The position numbers and the translations under genes are program-made. A DNA stretch of 64,000 nt from Argopecten irradians. Lineage: Eukaryota > Mollusca > Bivalvia > Pectinida > Pectinidae. How positions within the stretch are numbered: the stretch's first letter is position 1; the number at the start of each line of letters is the position of its first letter. The stretch covers positions 37,193,604 to 37,257,603 of the forward strand of contig NC_091138.1 of the NCBI RefSeq assembly GCF_041381155.1, written 5' to 3'. Shown piece after piece: positions 12,454-23,600 of this stretch. The notes beneath the pieces are model-generated. The model was given only the letters and a program-made list of their open reading frames with translations. It was not told the DNA's origin and did no database searches.

Positions 12454-12779
12454 CATCCTCGATATTCCAGGGGTTCCGATCACATACGATCTCTACAACC
12501 CCTGGACTATATCATAGTAAAAACTGAAGGCAGTTTCAGAAGAAAATATCTGACCAATCACAGGCCTACAAAGATTTCCTTGAAGACTACAGAGAGAGCG
12601 ACGCCCAACTTCAAAGCCACACAGTCAACCACAGTGTGCCGTTATACGGTTCTTTTGACTTTTGATGTACATCAAAGGACTAAATTACCTGTTCTTTCCA
12701 GTTGCCTCCAGTTTTACTATGAGATATTCCAGGGGTGTAGAGATCGTATGTGATCGGAACCCCTGGAGTATCGAGGATG
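12454..12779. mobile_element. MITE family B, copy 1
   Basis: About 326 bp with long terminal inverted repeats. The left end catcctcgatattccagggg continues ttccgatcacatacgatctc; the right end is its inverse, finishing ccctggagtatcgaggatg. The internal part (caaagccacacagtcaacca) is found inverted in the second copy at 35983-36300. No coding potential. Confidence 0.85.
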
Positions 12780-13053
12780 CTTTGTAAACGAATATAGACT
12801 ATGTCATAGGGTTTATAACCGCTTACAAGGGCTAGATCTCGGGGAAATTAACGTTTACAAAGGATGTGTAATTTCATCTTCCGACCATATAACTTTGCTC
12901 ACTTTATCGATTATATAAAATATTTTCCCTTTCCACACACACCCGGCAAACACACAAAATAATATTGTAAATATGAGCATTTCAAAGTATGGTTTTTTTT
13001 CTTTTTATAAAGAAAATATATTTGGAGGCGATGTTTACTGACATTATTATTAC

Positions 13054-13429
13054 TTATTAAAGATGCTCCACCGCCGACAGGGCATAAATGATGTTAATAA
13101 TTTGAACAACAGCTGGTGTTTAATCGTGTATACATATGCCTAATTAACACAAAAAATAATGTAAAATAATTTATTTCGCCTTTGGTGCATGCGCAATCAG
13201 TACTTCATTCCATATAGGATATAGTGTCACGGAATTTTTTCGGGATGCAGTTGATTATTTTTCATATTTTTAACTTGAACTAAAATTTGAAGCTCAAACT
13301 TTTCAATGGAGGTAATGGTGTAAAGTAAGTAACTTTTGTAACTGGAGAAAAATATTAAATCGTCTGCTCCTGTTTTTGATAGTGAAAGTGAAAAAATACC
13401 ATTTGTCAGCGGTGGAGCATCTTTAATAA
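13054..13429. mobile_element. MITE family D
   Basis: About 376 bp bounded by an inverted pair: ttattaaagatgctccaccg plus ccgacag at 13054-13080, and gtcagcggtggagcatcttt plus aataa at 13405-13429. Interior AT-rich and non-coding. Confidence 0.8.
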
Positions 13430-13474
13430 GACCGCTAGACGGAAAATATTAATCTTAAAAGATTAATAGAATCT

Positions 13475-13790
13475 TACATGGGTCTGTGAAGTGGACAGGG
13501 ATATCTCAACCCGAGTGAAAGATTTTGGCCGTCAACCCGAGGCTTGCACGAGAGATTTGGTACTAAGGCAGGTAATCCAGTCTATCCCCTGTGTATGATA
13601 GAGAAATTTTTGTTTCCGAAATTGATGACGTCAACTACAATGCGCGCCGCAGTTACGCCGCATGTATTGATGGCGTCACGTTATTCTCTAGCGCGTGTGA
13701 GCTATCTTACACCCCCCTGAGTAAGATAAAGATTTCTTTTCCCTAGCAACCACGGGATATCTCTGTGAGGTATGGGAGGAATGTTTATCT
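13475..13790. mobile_element. MITE family A, copy 2 (one arm plus inner body)
   Basis: Carries acatgggtctgtgaagtgga, cagggatatctcaacccg and gattttggccgtcaacccga, then an inner body (ctagcgcgtgtgagct, ttttccctagcaac, cgggatatctctgtgaggta) also present at 25053-25240. The second terminal arm is missing. Confidence 0.65.
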
Positions 13791-14865
13791 AGTATTTATT
13801 CATAGACTGACAAGTTCTAGTGGAAGCCGTTCTAGTGACCACTGATTATTAGTTAAACATGTTTGGATATGTAACGCGTATATAACGCGTATATATATGA
13901 GATACTTCAATATCTCACCGCCCTTTAAGGGGCCAAGCAGATTATAATTAATGTTGAGAGAAATAAGCTGTATGTTATCAATACGGAAGTACTAGATATT
14001 CAAACTATTTACAAAATCTTGTGAGGGCTGGAACATGTAGCTATTATTACAAAATGTACAATCTACTCCGTAAACTCCGATACTCCGTGTGGAGTTTATA
14101 GAGAAGATAATGAACGTCGAATTTTAATTAGATTGAAAAACAAAATATAATTCTATATCTTAGGATATAGGTTTTACAATATATAGACATTTCGTTCATT
14201 CTTTACTACACTAGATATGTTGGGTAACAAATAGATTGAATTGAATGGTTGGACTAGTACTTGTATACCCAAGTCAGAGTGTTACAGTAGTTACAGGTAA
14301 AATAATTCATGACCAATGGACAATTAGTGTCAGTGTGCGGAAATCTTTCATTAAATACATATAGAAACTGGTATCTTGTCCCATTATTGACCATATTTTT
14401 TATAAGGGTTTTAATGGCCAAACCTGACAATGTGCGCTACTACTGAGTTCACCTGCATCCCCAATACTCAAGGGGTTACTATCACTGACGTTATATCTAC
14501 CCCTTACAATTGTAACGAATCTTTATATTATCATGTCAGATGTAATTGTAATATTCTTCTTCGAATTATTATTACATCATATCCCTTCCACTTTGTAATA
14601 CTTAGTATTTGCTTATTTTAGAAGTTTAACAATTTTTTTTCATGTCTTGGCACGAAAAAAATCAAAAACATATAAAAACAAATATTGATTTATTACTTTC
14701 ACTTTTACAAGCATTATATACGAATACTATATCTATATGCATTATAAAGATATGCAATAACTTGATAAAACAATCTGATATATAAATAATCTTTTATGGC
14801 AAAAAATGTCAGTATGTCAGTTATATTGATAAAAAGCTTTGATATGGAGACCATCCAGTACTTTG
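13791..14865. other. Intergenic, no supported feature
   Basis: AT-rich. It contains the short repeated run taacgcgtatataacgcgta near 13871, which may be a microsatellite seed. No coding signal. Confidence 0.5.
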
Positions 14866-15243
14866 ATTATTCAACGCAGACAAAAAAAAACAAAAAAAAC
14901 AACGAATTTGTTACAAATGCTATAGTAATGATATTGCGAAAAAAGGTTCATGACTTTTGATTACTTTGCATGCGTTACATGGAATATAATATTGTTTCAA
15001 TCTCAAATAAATCATATTGAAGGAAATATATTCTTGTTTGCAACATAAACAAAGACGTCCGTTTTCTTTGAAAATCTGAGATAAGCCTTTCAATAGAACA
15101 GGACGTACAGCTTTCCACCTTCAAAGTGATCGATTTCTGTTAGCTGTCATTGAAATGTAAACACGTAAACTCAATTAAATCTATTTCAATTGGAACAGGA
15201 CCAACTTGGCGCGAAACCAAAACATTATCAACAAGGAAGTTCA
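14866..15243. repeat. Direct repeat R1, copy 1
   Basis: About 380 bp that recurs at 17803-18112 in the same orientation: gattactttgcatgcgtt, catggaatataatat, aaatcatattgaa, ttcaatagaacagga, gaaatgtaaacacgtaaac, gcgaaaccaaaac, ttatcaacaa. The same order over this length suggests a local duplication about 2.9 kb apart. Confidence 0.7.
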
Positions 15244-16093
15244 GATAAATGAACAAGATGGAGTCTTGATCATGGTACTAGGTTGTCAGGCAGTCCTGTG
15301 ATTATGAGAGGGGGAGGGTGTAGCCGAGGGCGAGGACGAGGATGGGGACATGGCAAGAGGAAGGAGTCAAGCCACAATATGATATCTTTTTTTAATAAAA
15401 TCGCAAATTACCCCCATAGGACCCCACACACGTTTTCCCGCTCATATACTGTACTTGTACAGAACTCCGGAGCATGTTTTAGCAAAACGGAAAGAATTAT
15501 TCTTTAAAAGAAGAAAAAAGAACACATTAGAATCTAATGAAATCACACTTTACAGCAAGGATCAATGTGGTCTAGATCTACCATACGCGTTTAAATTTAA
15601 TATGTAGCACACGCGCCTTCATTATATCTGTCAAGTCAGATTTTTCTCGTTTGAGAAACCACCATGTTGTGTTTTAGTTTTTGCTTCCCACACACGCACA
15701 CATTACTATTACTGACGTTAATGTATGCCTTTCGAGTGAGATCCACGTACACGATTAGTTTTGCAGTTTTTTTTTCTATATACATATTTAATTTATGGTC
15801 GGTACTTTGAATTTATAATTCAGAGAGAGTGTAAGTTTTAGGATATATAAGATGTATATAATTTGCTTTCTTTTTAAAACGGCGAAATCTATAGTCACTT
15901 CAAACAGAGAGGTTTATAGGTCGTTATCTCTTCCATTTATGGTTTATTAAGTTAAGCGAAAACTTAATATGTGTTATTTGAAACAGATGTTTCTTTACAC
16001 ATATCACAGCATATGTTTGTATTCAGATATTCTTAACAACCAAAGTATTTCTTCTGCTTTTGCTTCCTTGGTAACTTTTTATTCTGTTCAGCC

Positions 16094-16141
16094 ATGCTGG
16101 TTTATGGTATGATGATAATTTCATGTGCCTTGTTGATTGTG
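16094..16141 (+). CDS. Possible signal-peptide exon (speculative, gene B)
   Basis: gccATG opens a 16-codon frame, MLVYGMMIISCALLIV, ending at a potential phase-0 donor (gtttaa). Gene B's first recognised exon at 20418 needs a phase-0 partner, as gene C's signal exon provides. The donor is weak and nothing else supports expression. Confidence 0.15.
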
Positions 16142-17802
16142 GTTTAAATGTAAACAACGTCTTCGTTCAATTAAAATTTTAGATATTCATGATGTTATCA
16201 ACAAACCAAAGCCAAACAGTCACAGCAAACTACTTATAAGCTGGAAAAAATCTACGGATTAATTTTTTATCAATTTGTTTTCAGAAAACTAACACGTACT
16301 CGTCTTTTCGCATTCAACTCATTGCAAGTCTATATTTTGCTGTTGTTATCTTGTTTTCACGTTCTTCTTCTCTGTTGCATAGCTCGGAACAGATGTATCA
16401 ATCATCTTACAAATAATTGTTAAATAGGGTATTACATCGGGAACTAGATGTAGTATTATTTAATCGTGTTCGTTTTGTGTGTCTTGATACGAGGGATAAT
16501 TTGACAATTTTTTTTAATAATGATATTGTTATTGAGTCGATATGTGTTGTTCTTATTGCATATAAGATGGTTTCAAAACATTATACATGTATTATAATTC
16601 TATTTTTTATCTTAGATTGTATGTGAAAGTTATCATGACTTATCAAAATCATTGCTTACAATTTGACGAAGTATGTAGCATAATTTGATTTAGATTTTTC
16701 GTTTCTACAAAATGATCTATATTGACAATTATAAATATTTTGATGATATATCTCTCTCCTGTTCCACTGAAAACTAAACATTGCAAGTACGTTTTATTTT
16801 TGCTGCTTGGAAACCAGATAATTCATTTTTAGTCAAAATGTTATGATAATCCTTTCCAATTGAAAATTATGTAATTTATCCGTAGCTGAATTTAAACAAC
16901 AAAAGGATTCATTGTTAAAATCGATACCTGTTGGAATGAAACCAAGACGTGATCTTTTAAGAAGCGATGCCGTTCAAACCTGGAATAAAAGATAGCTAAA
17001 ATGCAGCAGTTAGCATTCCTTCTATACGAAAAATGATTTTTTTTAATGAAAATATCTTTTTTGGGACACATCATTAAACCAATAATACAAATATCCCCAT
17101 TACATTCATGTTCGTCTTTGAATCACGGGTATATACTTTGGACTTTGTTTTCTTTCATTGATTAGTATATCTTTGTTTTTATTTTTTGGTCAGTTTTTTC
17201 CAGAAACTATTCGATTCATTATTCGTGTTTTAAACTATCCATTGTTTGTGTTTTGCGATCTAATGCGGGAAACTGTTAATCTATATGTTTTTTTGTTCTG
17301 AGGTGTAAATACATGTATGTCTTTTTGGTTAATTCATATGTTATGTCCATATTTTCACATGTTTCTAATGCAAGTTTACCTTAATCTAGCAATCTAGTAT
17401 ATATGAAGAAAATGTGAAAGAAACACGATAGTACGTTAAAATGGTAGTTACCTCCTACAAAAAACTTTTTTAGAGATTACAAAAAGGCACTTGTTAAAAG
17501 ATTGTGAATTTTTAAAAAATTTAAATACACTGTAATAACTTAATCATGTGAAATAAATTCCATTTTCAACAACCACTTTCAAAGTGGGATGTTTAGATAA
17601 GGTTTACATGTGTTTTGGCTACATACTTAAGTAACGTAGCTCTGTATATAAAATGTAAATAAACTGTACTTGATAACACGTCAAGGGATTTAACTGTCTG
17701 TTAGGATAACTGGGGTGATATCTTATATGACCTAAGATTTTTATGAAAGACAAAAACAACTTCATCAAAACCACATGTACTTAGGTTGTCTATGTCACAG
17801 AC

Positions 17803-18112
17803 TTCTTATTCAACGTAGACAAAGCACAGGAATTTATTGGAAATGCTTTAGTCACGATATTGCGATAAAACCTCATGATTACTTTGCATGCGTTGCATGG
17901 AATATAATATAGTTACAATCTCAAGTAAATCATATTGAAAGAAATAATTGCTGTGTGCAATGAAGACAAAGATACTCATTTTCTCTGAATAACTGAAATA
18001 GGAATTTCAATAGAACAGGAAGTAATCGATTTCTGTTGGTTGTAATTGAAATGTAAACACGTAAACAAGACCAAATTGGAACGAAACCAAAACGTTATCA
18101 ACAAGAAAGTTG
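17803..18112. repeat. Direct repeat R1, copy 2
   Basis: Second copy of 14866-15243, same orientation, with a few deletions (it lacks the gtacagctttccacctt stretch). No open frame is conserved between the copies, so a regulatory or element origin is likelier than a coding one. Confidence 0.7.
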
Positions 18113-18423
18113 TCAATTGTCAACAGTAAGGCAGTTGGTGAAGGAATATGTACGTGTTGAAGACAATGTTATCAAACTTCGCCTCTCTCCCCAGGTTTGT
18201 TTATGTTATGGGATTTGCGGAATTTTATCAAGTAGCTCAAAGCATACATTGTTAAGTTAACCACTTAATCATCATTGAAGTTCAATAAATAATTGCAACA
18301 TAAAAATCTATATTTGCCAGAGATAAAGTCTTTCCCATGAGGTAAATTGGAGTCTTTAAGAATAGCGTCTGTCCTTGAATTGCGCTCAATACTATAATAA
18401 GATACTGCACTACTGATTCATTA

Positions 18424-18560
18424 TACCGCTTTGGCTAAGTGGTTAATGCGTTTCGCCATATTACCACTAGTTATTCACCATTGGGTTCCCTGGTGAAATC
18501 GTAGATAGGTGTTTTTTCCCCGGGATCTCTTACAGTACTTTCCTTTACCTCCTAAAACTG
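18424..18560 (+). repeat. tRNA-derived SINE head
   Basis: ccgctttggctaagtggtta resembles an A box of Ser/Leu-type tRNAs and ccattgggttccctggtg resembles a B box, about 50 nt apart. The intervening bases do not fold as a functional tRNA by eye, and cccgggatctc follows as in SINE bodies. Confidence 0.5.
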
Positions 18561-19400
18561 AAACCTCTTTTTAACTATTACTAAATAGTTTATTGACTGG
18601 TCTGGTCTTTGAAACTTTATTATCCTTCCTTCAATACATTGAAATTAGTATTTTGAAATCGTTTCTACTGTCATCTCTTTTTAAACTTGAATTATTTGAA
18701 TGAAAGTATTTGAGTACCACTGCAGAATTTTAATTTTGTGAAATTCTATCAAGTTAAGATTTTGTTCTCATAGCGGTGTATATACAGTAAGACGTTGATG
18801 TTATAGTGACAGTTGTCATCGTCGAAATATATTTTATACATTTTGTGTGATAATTGTACGAACTTTACACAAAAGACTTTTGACATGAATTAAGATGACT
18901 GATAAAAGGTAAAACGAACTCAACCTGTTATCAGCACGGACATCCATACCTCTGTGATGAGTCAACAGGTCAAATCGTCAAGTAGGCGGGTCTTATCATG
19001 CAAATGAATGGCGATTTGAGAAATAGGTGTGTACCATTTTAATCGAGCTATAAAATGAATAAAATTTAAAGATTTAATTATCCAAGGGTAACTTATTGAT
19101 TTTTTTTTTAGCTTCATCAGTATGTACTCCCCAGAAATTGGCAAATTTAACATAAATATGGATAACAAAAAAACAAATAATTGGAAAGTATTAAAATATT
19201 CATTCATATGTGATAATCTATATTTCAATAGACAAAAACATGGAGTTAATTCAAATATTCTAAAAAAAAATAGAAGAGATTGTGTCGATTTTTATTTAAA
19301 CGATCTATATTGAATACAATTAGTCTGAAATAATCCTAACTGCTGTATTATGATTACGGCGCATTTGTCGAGAAAAAACAAAAAAAGTAAAGGGACCCAG

Positions 19401-19582
19401 TGTAATCCAGATTTGTACAAATCAATACCATGTTACATGGACACACACCTGTCTATCAATTTTTGAATAAAGGTAAGTGTTTACCTGTACAGGTAGGGAT
19501 ACACGAGCCGTCTTCCGTGGAACCTACAGCAATGCACTCACTGATAACACTGGCGTTCAGCATTATCATCTTTCACAAAGCG
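19401..19582 (+). pseudogene. Orphan conserved exon-like block X, forward copy
   Basis: The frame ending at the donor gtaagg (19583) reads VFTCTGRDTRAVFRGTYSNA, then LTDNTGVQHYHLSQS. An inverted copy at 34996-35160 gives a matching peptide (FRGTYRNALTDNTGVEHCHL). Upstream parts also match (HVTWTHT against LVTWIYT), but stops at the aataaaggtaag region break the frame here. Block X lies just upstream of gene B and of A', so it may be a shared, now damaged N-terminal exon. I do not recognise the fold. Confidence 0.45.
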
Positions 19583-20417
19583 GTAAGGAACTACGTTCGT
19601 ACAGTAATCTTATATTTAAGTTATCCTTAAAAAAAACAGTATACAATGTAGCATGTTTTTGTTTACGTTTTTTCAATGTTAAAAAAACAGACATAAAAAT
19701 CAAATTGAATAACATACATGTTATAATTAAACCTATATACAACACATACTATATGAGTAGCGGAATTAAGTTTACATATTAATAATCTGTTATTTCGTTA
19801 AAAAGGGGTTCTATAACGAAGATATTATGCTACTGTAAAATATTTTACTTTTTTTTTTGTATTTTCAAACATTTTGATTAAAGCAGCAACAACATATAAT
19901 TACATAATTAAGAGTATTTTTTTTTTAATTTATGATGGTATCTTTTAATGGGAACAATCTAATTTGAACTTTTTAATCGGAAAAATAGACTTTACGCCGT
20001 TCACTAGCAACCAGTGACAAAACACTATAGTTTGAGCCAACATGCACAGAGCTTCTTTCAGTATAACTTCCTGTGAACTCATGTGTCTCAGTTATGAATC
20101 TGTTACATTATATTGGTATGTGCGGGAATAATTTGCTGCGATGTTAATAAATCAATATTTTGGATATACTTCGATTTTATATAATTATAATTTTCCAACC
20201 TTCATCGACGATTTTGACATGTTCCTTGCTTACATCGCTTTACGGCATGGAACTAGTATAACTAAGTAAAGAGATTGTCAGTACTATCTAAATCTCTGGT
20301 AGACTTGAGAATTCGCTTAATTCGAACACTCAAATAAGTTTTCTCGCGGTCTCTTAGAGATCGTATTAACCGAATTCCACTGCAGTATTCAAACTTACTT
20401 TAATTTTCACTTTGCAG

Positions 20418-20607
20418 AATGGAAAATGCATGATTAAAAATGGAGATTTGTGTGACGTCATGCAATGTACTGACACCAGTGGTAGGCTGTACATCAGTAG
20501 CACGCACGCAGTAGATGGGTCGACTTGTTTTTTCCGATGTGCTAATGAAACCTTTACTACATGGAAAACATGTTCCGACGGAATTTGGTCCTTATCTCAC
20601 TCAAAAG
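20418..20607 (+). CDS. Gene B exon: N-terminal cysteine module
   Basis: Acceptor ttcactttgcag, donor gtaaat, phase 0 to 1. It reads NGKCMIKNGDLCDVMQCTDT, then STCFFRCANETF and WKTCSDGIWSLSHSK. The end resembles the last strand of a sushi domain (T-C-x-D-G-x-W). It corresponds to gene C exon 42640-42820, which has the same start and end phases. Confidence 0.7.
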
Positions 20608-23600
20608 GTAAATACTAAGATAAATCCGTGATATTGTTTAATGTAATGGTTTATGTTTTCAAAATAACATTTTGCTTACGGAATATTCAATTACGTAAGC
20701 TTGTGATCACAGACGCACGCATTTTGTTTTGATAAATATATTGTAATAGATGTCTTGGTAATATCAACTGAACCCAAGGATGACAACTAGATCAGGTGAC
20801 CGACGTTACCCCTCTTCACTAAAACACGTTTATACCAAATAACATGTTGCAAACTATACACGACCGAATGTGGTGTACGAGGTAGGGCAGGATGTGGTGT
20901 ACGAGAAATAAGCAAATATTGCTTTTCTACAGAAGACAGTTCACTTGTTGTGTATTGATCTACTTTTAATTTTCACGAAACTGAATCTCGTTTAAAATTA
21001 CAGATATCCACGAAATTGTACGAGCGTATATGTTGTACTTATATTGCATTAACATCATGTGGCTCGGGCACTATTTCATCCCTCGACAATACTTGAAGGC
21101 AATAGTGCCGCCCTCTCAACCAGGCAATAATAGATAAATATTACATCTACTGGTCACCGTGACACATTGAGGACAACAAATCTGACAGACACCGCATGCT
21201 ACATTCGCAACGTAATTACAGTATGCAGTGAAATGCGTGACTATATTAATAGTACATTTATAACCATCATCACTAAAATGCAACACACCAAAATCATCTA
21301 CATGTAGTTGTCAATTTCAAACAGATTCCGTCCCAAAGTATGCCGACACAATTGCACGCTCACATATCATATTGTAACCATATGACCTTTCAAACCCGTA
21401 TGGTAATGGGATTTGGGACATGGGTAGCTAGTAGTTTGGGATATTGATAAGAATTTGACAATATTTCATAGATTACTCCATTTGAATATAAATGTTGGCA
21501 ATGAGGGATATGTTAAATGAAAGATAAACATTTCTGAAATACGGTTGTGTATAATTTGTAACATGTTATTTGGAATAAATGTGCTTTTTATTCTCATAAA
21601 GTGAAGTGGGGGTGCTGTAGGTCACGGTCACGTGATCTACTTGACAACCTTGAGAATATATTATGACCAAGACATGCTTTCAGATCATTCTTTTAGTCTG
21701 CAAATGTCCGTGCTTGTGTTTAATTTACCAAATTTGCCATTGAAATGGAAGCCTACTTAATGCAAGTCTCTATAATGTTATGATTATAATATGTGTTTTT
21801 ATATAGGGTACAATTCGCAAACTCGGCATAGCCATGAGCAATTAATAAGGGCAAAACGGGGATTTTGGAGCAGTGTGGGCAGATTCATTGGAGGCGTTGT
21901 CAAGGGAGTAGCATGCATGGCATCACTTGGAATGCTATGTGGAAGTCAATATTGTAAGTTTCTCTAAATGTCAGAATTAGCAATCAAAATATATGCCTAT
22001 AAGCTGTATTTAAATCGAAATTATATAACATGATGATAATATCATTCATAAGTTTGATCAACAAATGATTAGTGATATCTTTAAGCCTGTAAGCCGTTAC
22101 ATGTATACTCGTACAATACAATACTCGATCGTCCATATAGATCTTTGTAGATATATCAGATAGTTTATTATTTTTAAAGAATGTGTTAAAATATCAAAGA
22201 TAGCTTATGATGAACTTGATCAGATAGGTTATTCCATATAATATTTTTTATAAAAGTAGGTCCATACTTTTGAAAACTGCGCCAATTGATATGACGCTAT
22301 AACGGAAGCTGCGGAGGTTGTTTTGAATTCCAGTATGGTTTCCGATACGCTACCACATTCCACTTGGATATTTTTTCAATAGGTGAAAATTGTCTACATA
22401 TAATATCGAATGTTTAATATCACTAAATAAATCAAATAAAAGCAATAAAGTGAAAACTAGATGATATCTCTGAGGTTTTGCGGTCCCGGTCGTAAATGGA
22501 AATGGATTTTCTTGAAGTAGTCCTTGAAGGAGTCCAATCCAAATCAGTGTCTGTGGACTCAGGGGTCCCCCAGGGTACGGTACTAGGACCAATATCAACG
22601 ACCTCCCTGATTGTGTCCGATCACAAACCCGCCTGTTTGCAGACGACTGCCTCCTTTATAGGAAGATAAGATCGCACAACGACCATGTAATCTTACAAGA
22701 CCTTAAACACCTGGAAACCTGGGCTAACACATGGGTAATGAAGTTTAACCCTCAGAAATGCTACATCCTAAGTATTAGACAAAAGATCATTCACTTCTAC
22801 AACTTGGACAATACCATCCACCAACAGGTGCGATCAAATCCATATTTAGGTATAACCATCTCCGAGGACATGAAATGGCACAAAAATATAACCAACATAT
22901 CCAAAATAGCAAAACTCCACCCATGGCTTCTTACCAAACATGACATCAACATCCTAGAAACGTATACAGCACCGTGCAGCAAGATTCATCACGGGAGACT
23001 ATAGATCCAATAACACAGGCTGTGTAAACAACAATGCTTAACAATCTGGACCTACCACCATTAGAGTTAAGACGTCGACACAACAGAGACTCGTATATCT
23101 ATACAGGGTCGTGTAGGGGTTAGTGCCAGCTATAACTCCATCAGATTACGTTATATAAAAAGAACAGGGAAGACAAATTACTGCTAAGAACCTATGTGAC
23201 TTTAATTCCATCAACATCGTTCATAGATCTATATATAACAACGACAGAGGATTCAAAGTTCAATCGCCAAAGACTGACCAGTACAAGAACTCATTCTTCA
23301 CTGAAACTATACTAAAATGGAACCACCTGGAAAATAGTGTAGTTCATTGTAGCAGTATCGAGGCATTCAATCACTCTCTCTCTCACCCGCTACAAGATTA
23401 CCAGTTTTGGGATATAGCGGCGTAACCCATACAGATACAGACAGATACAGATACAAATTTTTAAGCACCGGAAGTAACATTCGTCGCCATAATTGAAAAG
23501 AGATGAACCGTCCGGACCGAAATTCCGGAATTCTAAAAAATTCGCATACGGATTGCCTTAAAACACAAAATTTGGAGAAAAATCATCAAAAAAACTGACA

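Noticed and set aside
13891-13910. TATA-type promoter in atatatatga context
   Set aside because: AT repeats are everywhere here and no gene starts nearby.
15283-15507. RG-rich small protein
   Set aside because: Its start is a purine-rich low-complexity run and the rest is unstructured AT-rich sequence.
18424-18500. Functional tRNA gene
   Set aside because: A- and B-box-like runs are present but the arms do not pair as a cloverleaf; a SINE head explains them.
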